A stretch of 7,905 bases of DNA. It comes from an uncultured Eubacteriales bacterium. Lineage in GTDB: Bacteria; Bacillota; Clostridia; Oscillospirales; CAG-272. The DNA lies in NCBI GenBank assembly GCA_902491535.1, contig CABUHS010000059.1, positions 1 to 7,905 on the forward strand, written 5' to 3'. Position numbers and translations under genes: made by a program. The notes beneath the pieces were generated by a model, which did no database searches, was not told where the DNA came from, and worked only from the letters and a program-made list of their open reading frames with translations. Every line of letters begins with the position of its first letter. The first letter of the stretch is position 1. This document shows, in pieces, positions 1 to 5,945 of this stretch.

Positions 1-983
1 CTCTCATGGCTTATCATCTTTGGCTTAAGGAAAATCACACGTGGCGCGACGGAACCTATTGGAGTACAGGCTGGGGATGCGGCATGGACAATCAGCCAAG
101 ATTGCCCCAGGGCTATAATGTGGCCTCATCACACGGACATATGGTATGGATGGACGCATGCGCGCATCAGATAATTTCCGCTAAAATGCTTATCCGCACC
201 GCAGAGATCATCGGTCGGTCGGACGATCCTTCGATCGAAGAGCTGAAAAACGAGGTCGAAAAACTTTCGGATTTTATCAACAATAAGCTTTGGAGCGAAA
301 ACGATGCATATTATTACGATATGTACAGAGACGGACAGTTAAGCGGAGTCAAAACTATAGGCGCATACTGGGCGCTTCTTGCGGATATCGTTCCCGCAGA
401 CCGACTTGACCGTTTTGTCTCCCATCTTGACAATCCCGCCGAATTCAAACGGTCTCACCGTGTTCCCTCCCTGTCTGCCGATCATCCTCAATATGATCCT
501 AAAGGAGATTATTGGAACGGTTCCGTGTGGGCTCCCACTAACTATATGGTACTCAAAGGACTCGACCGTTACGGATATCAGAAGCTTATATACGATATCG
601 CATGCAGCAATATTGAGCATGTCGTGAATGTATACAAGAGGTCCGGAACGATTTGGGAAAATTACGCTCCCGAAACCGCCGACCGCGGTTCGATAGCACG
701 TGATAAATTCATCGGTTGGTCAGGTCTGTTCCCGATAAGTATAATGTATGAATATGTATTCGGAATCCGCCCTTATGCGCAGGACAACAAGATCATATGG
801 TATGTAAACCGTACGGAACGCCATGGAATCGAAAGATATCCGCTCGGAAACAATACCGTAGATCTCATATGCGAAAAAAGAGCAGATATCAACGAAAAAC
901 CGCGCATAACAGTAAAATCGGACGCGCGGATAACAGTAGAGGTACATTGGGGAGACGGAAATACCGAGATCGTAAACTCCTGA
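1..983 (+). CDS. GH63/MGH1-like glycoside hydrolase, C-terminal part (5' end outside window)
   Basis: This is the C-terminal ~326 residues of a glycosidase of the (alpha/alpha)6-barrel type, in the GH63/GH37/mannosylglycerate-hydrolase-like group. The frame is open to the left edge, and the ATG at 6 is unlikely to be the true start because the protein begins inside the catalytic domain. Numbered from that ATG, a WGCGMDNQPR segment (residues 23-32) matches the GH63 block carrying the general-acid Asp (D28). The motif WENYAPET near residue 217 (E218) resembles the block carrying the general base. Between them lie the aromatic stretch DYWNGSVWAPTNYMVLKGL and, later, GWSGLFPISIMYEYVFG, both typical of these barrels. 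The last ~50 residues look like a small beta-rich tail. Known members hydrolyse alpha-glucosidic or alpha-mannosidic bonds, but the substrate cannot be read here. No signal peptide can be judged because the N-terminus is missing. The gene stops with TGA, 54 nt before a GC-rich hairpin. Confidence 0.82.
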   Translation, partial: LMAYHLWLKENHTWRDGTYWSTGWGCGMDNQPRLPQGYNVASSHGHMVWMDACAHQIISAKMLIRTAEIIGRSDDPSIEELKNEVEKLSDFINNKLWSENDAYYYDMYRDGQLSGVKTIGAYWALLADIVPADRLDRFVSHLDNPAEFKRSHRVPSLSADHPQYDPKGDYWNGSVWAPTNYMVLKGLDRYGYQKLIYDIACSNIEHVVNVYKRSGTIWENYAPETADRGSIARDKFIGWSGLFPISIMYEYVFGIRPYAQDNKIIWYVNRTERHGIERYPLGNNTVDLICEKRADINEKPRITVKSDARITVEVHWGDGNTEIVNS

Positions 984-1037
984 GCTTAACCGCTGAAATT
1001 CTGATATAAACAGCAGTGTACATATACATTTTATTAC

Positions 1038-1072
1038 CGCGGCGTCTTAAGTGGCGCCGCGTAATTATTGTT
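1038..1072 (+). terminator. GC-rich terminator-like hairpin after the glycosidase gene
   Basis: CGCGGCGTC (1038-1046) pairs with GGCGCCGCG (1053-1061) over 9 bp, with one G-T wobble and a 6-nt loop. An outer ATTA/TAAT pair past a bulged C extends it. The following TAATTATTGTT is T-rich but not an uninterrupted T run, so termination strength is uncertain. The stem is nearly symmetric and could also act on the other strand. Confidence 0.6.
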
Positions 1073-1137
1073 AAACAACAAGACTTCGGAGCGCCCGTTC
1101 GAAATCTTTGATCGTGTCGGCAGATCGGGCTTTTGCC
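1067..1137 (+). repeat. Intergenic structured repeat, copy A
   Basis: This is the first of three related intergenic elements (others at 1141-1207 and 5357-5430). Positions 1067-1097 match 5357-5387 at 26 of 31 bases by my count. The inner block 1106-1123 (CTTTGATCGTGTCGGCAG) matches copy B 1174-1191 at 15 of 18, all differences being transitions. GCCCG (1093-1097) can pair with CGGGC (1126-1130), which is followed by TTTT, giving a terminator-like 3' end. TCGG at 1086-1089 and TCGG at 1117-1120 can pair using two G-U wobbles; the equivalent words in copies B and C are CCGG and CCGG. No open reading frame accounts for it. Function is unknown; a terminator-like repeat or a small structured RNA are the main possibilities. 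Confidence 0.6.
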
Positions 1138-1140
1138 CTA

Positions 1141-1207
1141 AAGCAATAAGATTCCGGGGTACTCACCCGCAGGCTTTGATTGCGCCGGCAGGGCGGGTTC
1201 TTATTAC
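1141..1207 (+). repeat. Intergenic structured repeat, copy B
   Basis: This is the second, more diverged copy, in tandem 3' of copy A. Aligning AGCAATAAGATTCCGGGGTA (1142-1161) with the start of copy A gives 13 of 20 identities, and all seven differences are transitions. ACCCGC (1165-1170) pairs perfectly with GCGGGT (1193-1198), followed by TTCTTATT. Relative to copy A the outer pair has changed from G-C to A-T, a compensatory change. GGGT (1157-1160) can instead pair with ACCC (1165-1168), so two hairpins compete for the same bases. It lies ~140 nt before murI, too far and with too little in between to call it a proven leader element. Confidence 0.55.
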
Positions 1208-1346
1208 AGCTTATAAAACTTAATAAAAAGCCGGCGTTCTATTGCCGTAAAAAGAACCACAATCCAAACAAAATAACATTTCTAAACACAATTTTTTATT
1301 CTAAAGATAAGATAAAATAAAATAAGTTAAATAAGGAAAACAGATT
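1208..1346 (+). promoter_or_regulatory. AT-rich upstream region of murI
   Basis: This is the remainder of the 363-nt spacer between the glycosidase gene and murI. It is AT-rich and contains a GATAAAAT stretch whose TAAAAT (1313-1318) could serve as a -10 box, but no convincing -35 lies 16-18 nt upstream, so the promoter is only a guess. AAGGAAA (1333-1339) is the ribosome binding site for murI. No coding potential or riboswitch was recognised. Confidence 0.3.
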
Positions 1347-2132
1347 ATGTTATCATCGATATTATCTGAAAAGCTTCCTGTTGCTGTAATCGATTCAGGA
1401 ATAGGAGGAATATCGGTACTGCGCGAGCTTGTCGCGCTTATGCCAAATGAAGACTTTATATTTTTCGGAGACGAAGCAAACGCGCCTTACGGCACAAAAA
1501 AGCCGGAGCAGGTAAGAGAAATAACATTCCGAAATGTAGAGATGCTTTTCTCAGAATATCATGCTAAAGCCGCCGTTATCGCCTGCAATACCGCGACAGG
1601 CGCAGCGGTATCACCGCTGCGCAAAGCTTATCCGAACATACCGATAATCGGCATTGAGCCTGAAATAAAATCTGCCGCCATGTTACCAGGTCATCCGAAA
1701 GTTCTCATAATGGCAACGCCTTTAACACTTCGTCAGCCTAAATTTATTGCATTACGTGAACGGTTTGAAACAGATGCAGAATTTGTTCCTCTTCCCTGTC
1801 CCGGACTAATGGAGCTTATCGAAAGCGGGCATACCGGAGATGAGCTGCTGCACAGATATCTGACGTCACTTTTTTCCGGTCTCGAAGACAGACATTTCGA
1901 CGCAGTTGTCCTCGGATGCACCCATTACCCCCATGTTCGGGAAAGCATATCCGAATTCTTCCCTGATGCCGCATTGTTTGACGGATGCCGCGGCACTGCC
2001 GCAGAAACCAGACGGCGGCTCGAAACGGCGGGCTTGCTATGTAAAAATTCAAATAACGGTACACTAAAATTTATCACGACCTCGGACAATCCGCAATTTG
2101 AAAAAACATGCCTGAAACTCATGAGTATGTAA
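1347..2132 (+). CDS. murI: Glutamate racemase MurI
   Basis: This cytosolic, cofactor-independent enzyme interconverts L- and D-glutamate, supplying D-Glu for the peptidoglycan stem peptide. The 261-residue length is normal for the family. The two catalytic cysteines are C80 (ACNTATGAA) and C191 (GCTHYPH). Other family residues are present: D16-S17 in DSGIGG, P47-Y48-G49 in FGDEANAPYGTK, N81-T82, and T192-H193. The consensus CNTASA is CNTATG here, and the usual GDTAR is GDEANA, so it belongs to a diverged branch. The family identity is nevertheless clear. The ATG has an AAGGAAA site 7 nt upstream and places D16 at the expected depth from the N-terminus. The gene stands alone: it is separated from the glycosidase by 363 nt and from the transporter genes by 249 nt with its own promoter. 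An aspartate/other amino-acid racemase specificity is less likely but not excluded. Confidence 0.9.
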   Translation: MLSSILSEKLPVAVIDSGIGGISVLRELVALMPNEDFIFFGDEANAPYGTKKPEQVREITFRNVEMLFSEYHAKAAVIACNTATGAAVSPLRKAYPNIPIIGIEPEIKSAAMLPGHPKVLIMATPLTLRQPKFIALRERFETDAEFVPLPCPGLMELIESGHTGDELLHRYLTSLFSGLEDRHFDAVVLGCTHYPHVRESISEFFPDAALFDGCRGTAAETRRRLETAGLLCKNSNNGTLKFITTSDNPQFEKTCLKLMSM

Positions 2133-2177
2133 AAATACGTTTTTTAGCAGCGCAAAATAAAATCTAATAATTTTATG

Positions 2178-2209
2178 TATTTTTTACACTTTGACGATTA
2201 TTTTTTACA
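2178..2209 (+). repeat. Two 11-bp direct repeats upstream of the transporter promoter
   Basis: TATTTTTTACA occurs at 2178-2188 and again at 2199-2209, exactly 21 bp apart (about two helical turns). The second copy ends 6 bp before the -35 box at 2216. The placement suits a pair of sites for a regulator or an A/T-rich UP-type element, but AT-rich spacers also throw up such matches by chance. Confidence 0.5.
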
Positions 2210-2215
2210 AAGCCA

Positions 2216-2244
2216 TTGACTTTTGTACGATAAAATGATAAAAT
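2216..2244 (+). promoter_or_regulatory. Sigma-70-type promoter of the ABC transporter operon
   Basis: A -35 box TTGACT (2216-2221) and a -10 box TAAAAT (2239-2244) are separated by 17 bp. A TG one base before the -10 (2236-2237) makes it an extended -10 promoter. Transcription would start near 2251 and give a leader of ~130 nt. That leader contains CGGCAA (2261-2266), able to pair with TTGCCG (2283-2288). No T-box antiterminator sequence is seen, and the leader is too short for a T-box. Confidence 0.65.
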
Positions 2245-2381
2245 ACAAATAGTTTATGAACGGCAAAATATAACAAAATATATTGCCGCAGTTTTATCAA
2301 GGCAAATAAAGTTAACAAAGAAATATTTGGCCTATCGGTCTTATATAAACACTCCGTTTTACAAAAGAAAGGAATGCAAAA

Positions 2382-3344
2382 ATGAAAAAAATAATCATGG
2401 GACTCCTTGCACTTGCAATGACAGCTGCATGTTGCTCATGTGCAAAGGAAAACACCACTGACAAAGACACTTACACAGTCGGAATATGTCAGCTTGAGCA
2501 GCACGCCGCACTCGACGCTGCAACCAAAGGCTTCCGCGAAGCACTTACTGAAAAGCTCGGAGACAAAGTAATATTCGACGAGCAGAATGCTTCAGGAGAC
2601 TCAAACAGCTGTTCAACAATAATAAACAGTTTTGTTTCCAAAAAAGTCGATCTCATTATGGCTAATGCAACTCCTGCTCTTCAGGCAGCTTCCGCAGCTA
2701 CACAGTCAATTCCGATTCTCGGAACCTCGGTTACAGAATACGGTACTGCCCTTGAAATTAAAGATTTTTCAGGTACAGTCGGCGGAAACGTCTCCGGAAC
2801 ATCCGACCTTGCACCGCTGAATGAACAAGCGAAAATGTTCCCTGAGCTTCTCCCCAACGCTAAGAATATCGGTCTTGTATACTGCTCCGCTGAGGCAAAT
2901 TCCGCATATCAGATAAAGGTCGTCAAGACAGAACTCGAGAAGCTCGGTCTTACATGCAAGGAATATGCTTTCTCTGACTCGAACGACATCGCTACAATAT
3001 GCGAGAGCGCATGTGCAGAGAATGACGCTATCTACATTCCTACCGATAACAAAGCGGCAACTTCCGCAAGTATTGTAGACGGAGTATGCCGTGCAGCCAA
3101 AATCCCGGTAATCGCCGGAGAGGAAGGTATCTGCGCAAAATGCGGTATTGCAACACTTTCGATTAGTTACTACGACATCGGACGCGCAACCGGTGAGATG
3201 GCGTACAAGATTCTTACAGGAGAGGCAAATATATCCGAAATGCCTATCGAGTATGCACCTGAATTTACAAGAAAATACAATGCTGAAATATGCAGCGATC
3301 TCGGAATTACAATTCCCGATGGCTACGTTGCTATCGAAGGCTGA
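2382..3344 (+). CDS. ABC transporter substrate-binding lipoprotein (TrpX-like, ABC_sub_bind family)
   Basis: This is the extracytoplasmic receptor of the importer encoded with the next two genes, with two lobes of the periplasmic-binding-protein fold. A signal peptide has KK at residues 2-3, a hydrophobic core at 4-16 and a cysteine cluster. C17 after TAA is the most likely lipidated residue, with C20 as an alternative. Mature-protein landmarks are YTVGICQLEQHAALDAATKGFREAL, LIMANATPALQAA, PILGTSVTEYGTA, DAIYIPTDNKAAT, PVIAGEEG and GIATLSISYYDIGRATGEMAYKIL, which together identify the ABC_sub_bind (PF04392-type) family. The 320-residue length is typical. Described members of this family (TrpX) serve tryptophan or tyrosine uptake, but the ligand here cannot be told from sequence. 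The protein has about ten cysteines beyond the lipobox cluster, many for an exported protein. AAAGGA (2368-2373) precedes the ATG by 8 nt. A 204-nt spacer with a hairpin separates it from the permease. Confidence 0.9.
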   Translation: MKKIIMGLLALAMTAACCSCAKENTTDKDTYTVGICQLEQHAALDAATKGFREALTEKLGDKVIFDEQNASGDSNSCSTIINSFVSKKVDLIMANATPALQAASAATQSIPILGTSVTEYGTALEIKDFSGTVGGNVSGTSDLAPLNEQAKMFPELLPNAKNIGLVYCSAEANSAYQIKVVKTELEKLGLTCKEYAFSDSNDIATICESACAENDAIYIPTDNKAATSASIVDGVCRAAKIPVIAGEEGICAKCGIATLSISYYDIGRATGEMAYKILTGEANISEMPIEYAPEFTRKYNAEICSDLGITIPDGYVAIEG

Positions 3345-3392
3345 TCAAAACAGCTTTAATTCTGATATGGCGCAGTAAGTGCCGAATTAAAT

Positions 3393-3431
3393 TTTCAGTG
3401 GGGGTTTCTGCCTCCACTGAAATATGTTTTT
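3393..3431 (+). terminator. Intra-operon terminator-like hairpin between binding protein and permease genes
   Basis: TTTCAGTGGGGG (3393-3404) pairs with CCTCCACTGAAA (3411-3422) over 12 bp with one G-T wobble and a 6-nt loop (TTTCTG). It is followed by TATGTTTTT. As an intrinsic terminator of partial strength, or a 3'-end stabiliser, it would let the binding-protein message outnumber the permease/ATPase message, a common arrangement in ABC importer operons. That role is inferred. Confidence 0.7.
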
Positions 3432-3465
3432 ATAACCGGATTCCGCACGGCAATTCTTCGTATAA

Positions 3466-3477
3466 CGGTACGTACCG
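3466..3477. promoter_or_regulatory. 12-bp perfect palindrome before the permease gene
   Basis: CGGTACGTACCG reads identically on both strands. It lies between the hairpin at 3393-3422 and the permease start, 71 nt before the ATG. It could be an operator for a dimeric regulator or a tight RNA stem. A further 8-bp direct repeat, GGACATTC (3494-3501 and 3511-3518), lies between it and the start. No good promoter was found in this spacer. Confidence 0.35.
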
Positions 3478-3548
3478 ACAAAACGGTCTTATCGGACATT
3501 CCAAAGCTCAGGACATTCGGTATTCTTGACTCTACTTCGGAGGAATAT

Positions 3549-4484
3549 ATGTCAATTATTGATCTGTTGAATGCCATGCCCGGCGCAGTGGCACAGGGAC
3601 TGATATGGGGTATTATGGCAATCGGCGTATATATCACATACCGTATACTTGATTTTGCCGATCTTACAGTCGATGGTTCCATATGCACCGGCGGAGCCGT
3701 ATGTGTAATGATGCTGATAAACGGTTTCAGCGTCCCCGTTGCTATGATAGCGGCGGTCGTTGCAGGTATGCTCGCCGGACTTATGACAGGACTTTTCAAT
3801 ACCGTAATGGGTATACCGCCTATACTTGCAGGTATTCTTACTCAACTTTCACTATACTCCATCAACCTTAAAATAATGGGAAAAGCAAATCAGGCGGTCA
3901 ATATACGCAACTACGATCTGCTTATATCAATGCAGTATAACCGCGGCGTTCCTTTCTACCGCAATACGATATTCATCGTAGCTGTCACTGTCGTAATTAT
4001 CATTGCTCTTCTCTACTGGTTCTTCGGAACGGAAAAAGGCTGCGCTATACGCGCCACAGGAAGCAATATAAACATGAGCCGCGCACAGGGCATAAATACC
4101 GCCGCAAATAAGATAATCGCACTTATGATATCGAACGGCATAGTTGCGCTTTCGGGTGCATTACTTGCACAGTATCAGGGATTTGCCGACGTGCAGATGG
4201 GCCGCGGCGCTATCGTAATCGGTCTCGCTGCCGTAATTATCGGAGAAGCTATATTCGGAAGACTTCTTCACAATTTTGCTTTTCACATTCTCGGAATTGC
4301 AATCGGCGGTGTTATCTACTACATTGTATATCAGGCTGTAATATGGCTCGGACTCGATACCGACCTTCTCAAACTGCTTTCAGCGCTTGTCGTCGCAGTA
4401 TTCCTTGCAGTCCCGTACTGGAAAAAGCAATATTTTACAAAGGGACTGAAAGAACCTAAGAAGGAGGCTGAAAAAAATGCTTGA
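3549..4484 (+). CDS. ABC transporter permease (TrpY-like, BPD_transp_2 family)
   Basis: This integral membrane subunit forms the translocation path of the importer. The 311 residues hold about eight or nine hydrophobic segments, near 12-34, 43-57, 62-87, 90-106, 139-159, 187-209, 218-236, 241-265 and 272-290. The stretch GTEKGCAIRATGSNINMSRAQGIN (160-183) sits where this family has its cytoplasmic loop contacting the ATPase. YRILDFADLTVDGS (31-44) and the loop around GIPPILAGILTQLSLYSINLKIMGKANQ are hallmarks of permeases paired with PF04392 binding proteins. The C-terminus is lysine-rich and cytoplasmic (KEPKKEAEK). The start has a GGAGG site (3539-3543) 5 nt upstream. Its last 8 nt overlap the ATPase gene, so the two are probably translationally coupled. 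Only one permease gene is present, so the transporter is likely a permease homodimer. Confidence 0.9.
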   Translation: MSIIDLLNAMPGAVAQGLIWGIMAIGVYITYRILDFADLTVDGSICTGGAVCVMMLINGFSVPVAMIAAVVAGMLAGLMTGLFNTVMGIPPILAGILTQLSLYSINLKIMGKANQAVNIRNYDLLISMQYNRGVPFYRNTIFIVAVTVVIIIALLYWFFGTEKGCAIRATGSNINMSRAQGINTAANKIIALMISNGIVALSGALLAQYQGFADVQMGRGAIVIGLAAVIIGEAIFGRLLHNFAFHILGIAIGGVIYYIVYQAVIWLGLDTDLLKLLSALVVAVFLAVPYWKKQYFTKGLKEPKKEAEKNA

Positions 4485-5271
4485 CATTATAAATGTTTAC
4501 AAAACTTTTAATCCGGGAACTATAAACGCAAAAACAGCATTAAACGGTCTCAGTCTTTCCCTTAAAGAAGGCGATTTTGTCACCGTAATAGGCGGAAACG
4601 GAGCCGGAAAAAGCACTATGCTTAATGCAATCTGCGGAGTATGGAAGCCCGATTCCGGTACTATTAAGATCGGCGGTACGGATGTTACCGGAATGTCGGA
4701 GCATAAGCGAGCAAAATTTCTCGGACGTGTTTTTCAGGATCCTATGATGGGAACTGCACCCGATATGCAGATAGAGGAAAATCTCGCGATCGCATACAGG
4801 CGCGGTCAGCTGCGCAGTCTCGCATGGGGCATAAAAAAGCAGGAACGCGAATTCTACCGCGAACAGCTCCGCCGTCTTGACCTCGGTCTTGAAGACAGAC
4901 TGACGTCAAAGGTAGGCCTTCTTTCCGGCGGTCAGCGTCAGGCGCTTACACTTCTCATGGCTTCCTTCCGCAAGCCTAAAGTTCTTCTGCTTGACGAACA
5001 TACGGCTGCACTTGATCCGAAAACAGCCGAGAAAGTCCTTACAATATCAGACGAAATAATCTCCGAAAATAACCTTACCACCCTCATGGTAACGCATAAC
5101 ATGCGTGACGCAATAGCTCACGGCAACCGTCTTATAATGATGTGCAACGGACGTGTTATCGTTGATGTATCCGGAGAGGAAAAGAAAAAGCTCACGGTCG
5201 AACAGCTTATAGAAATGTTCTCCGAAGCAAGCGGAAGCAAGTTTGATAACGATAGAGCTATTCTTTCTTAA
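4477..5271 (+). CDS. ABC transporter ATP-binding protein (TrpZ-like)
   Basis: This cytoplasmic ATPase subunit drives the importer. All nucleotide-binding motifs are intact in 264 residues: Walker A GGNGAGKST (39-47), Q-loop Q87 in VFQDP, signature LSGGQ (149-153), Walker B LLLDE ending at D173-E174, D-loop ALDP (178-181) and switch His H207 in VTHN. The variant DEHTAALDP after Walker B is typical of ATPases belonging to this importer family and separates them from branched-chain amino-acid LivG/LivF-type subunits. The ATG follows AAGGAGG (4461-4467), which lies inside the permease gene, and the reading frames overlap by 8 nt. A perfect-stem terminator 45 nt downstream ends the operon. No extra domain is fused. 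Confidence 0.93.
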   Translation: MLDIINVYKTFNPGTINAKTALNGLSLSLKEGDFVTVIGGNGAGKSTMLNAICGVWKPDSGTIKIGGTDVTGMSEHKRAKFLGRVFQDPMMGTAPDMQIEENLAIAYRRGQLRSLAWGIKKQEREFYREQLRRLDLGLEDRLTSKVGLLSGGQRQALTLLMASFRKPKVLLLDEHTAALDPKTAEKVLTISDEIISENNLTTLMVTHNMRDAIAHGNRLIMMCNGRVIVDVSGEEKKKLTVEQLIEMFSEASGSKFDNDRAILS

Positions 5272-5315
5272 AAATTATTAAGTCAAATACTAAATACAGA
5301 TTATTAAAAATCTAT

Positions 5316-5353
5316 AAAGCACCTCAAAAGCTTAAACACTTTTGAGGTGCTTT
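5316..5353. terminator. Strong terminator after the ABC operon
   Basis: AAAGCACCTCAAAAG (5316-5330) and CTTTTGAGGTGCTTT (5339-5353) are perfect 15-bp inverted repeats around an 8-nt loop. The A-rich and T-rich ends let it work in both directions, which fits its place between the + strand transporter operon and the - strand gene ending at 5464. Confidence 0.88.
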
Positions 5354-5356
5354 CTG

Positions 5357-5430
5357 ATTGTGAAACAACAAAACTCCGGGGCACCCGACCGCACTCTCTG
5401 ATATCGACCGGCGAGCAGGGTTATTTTGTT
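5357..5430 (+). repeat. Intergenic structured repeat, copy C
   Basis: This is the third copy of the element seen at 1067-1137 and 1141-1207, placed in the convergent junction between the ABC operon and the SnoaL-like gene. It starts directly after the operon terminator. ACCC (5383-5386) pairs with GGGT (5418-5421), followed by TATTTTGTTT. Alternatively CGGG (5377-5380) pairs with CCCG (5384-5387). Read on the - strand, that second hairpin is followed by GAGTTTTGTTGTTT and could terminate the SnoaL-like gene. CCGG words at 5376-5379 and 5408-5411 can also pair. No downstream + strand gene exists here, so this copy cannot be a leader for one. Confidence 0.55.
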
Positions 5431-5463
5431 TATTTATTGAAGATCATCTGATAGCCTTATTTT

Positions 5464-5847
5464 TCACCGAATCGGAACACCTATATTCATAGCCTTACGC
5501 CATGCCGGAGGCTCTCCGTCATCTCCCCAATACTCATCCATGCGTGATATCAATCCTCCTGATATCTGCAAAAATGACGAAACATGACACGATATCTCAC
5601 CATCATCGCTGTAAACATGAGCTACGGCTATAACAGTGTCTTCCGTGCAAACAACGCGTTCAAGATCTCCGTTCCACGATCCCGGATATTCACAGTTTGC
5701 CTTTATATATTCCGAAAGAGTGAAGCATTCATTGGTGCAGTGCCAGAAAATTTTCGCATCACTGCAAAAGAATTCTTTAAGACGGTCGGCATCCTGAGAA
5801 ATAACCGATCTGAAAAATCCTTCTATATCAAATACGCAGTTAATCAA
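5464..5847 (-). CDS. SnoaL/NTF2-like small protein
   Basis: The product is a 127-residue cytosolic protein of the SnoaL-like/NTF2 cone fold. It has an N-terminal helix pair (FDIEGFFRSVISQDADRLKEFFC), the family-typical short strand with a conserved aromatic (AKIFWHCTNECF), central beta strands (VVCTEDTVIAVAHVYS, ISCHVSSFLQISGGLISRMDEYWGDDG) and the ending PPAWR that recurs in Firmicutes members. Members of the fold include enzymes, ligand carriers and proteins of unknown role; no catalytic set can be assigned. The start is TTG at 5847. An in-frame TGA lies 18-20 nt upstream of it and no in-frame ATG or GTG precedes the conserved region. GAGGGAG (complement of 5858-5864) lies 10 nt upstream. 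TTGACG (complement of 5894-5899) and TGATAA (complement of 5870-5875), 18 bp apart, could be its promoter. It follows rsmI by 98 nt. Confidence 0.8.
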   Translation of the reverse strand: MINCVFDIEGFFRSVISQDADRLKEFFCSDAKIFWHCTNECFTLSEYIKANCEYPGSWNGDLERVVCTEDTVIAVAHVYSDDGEISCHVSSFLQISGGLISRMDEYWGDDGEPPAWRKAMNIGVPIR

Positions 5848-5945
5848 AGCCTTAAAACTCCCTCAAACTTTATCATTATATTCCGACATAACTCGTCAAC
5901 CGACTGTAAAAACAAGGCAAAACAAATAATCAATATACATATGAT

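Noticed and set aside
1067..1207. CRISPR-like or mobile-element interpretation of repeats A and B
   Set aside because: The copies are diverged, unequally spaced and structured, with no spacers, terminal inverted repeats, target-site duplications or transposase.
2251..2381. Possible T-box or amino-acid riboswitch in the transporter leader
   Set aside because: The leader is only ~130 nt, no T-box antiterminator consensus or specifier stem is visible, and the only stem (2261-2288) has a short AT-rich shape.
3290..3529. Open frames spanning the end of the binding-protein gene and the spacer (+ strand)
   Set aside because: They run out of frame through a clear gene and across a hairpin, lack a ribosome binding site and have no recognisable protein features.
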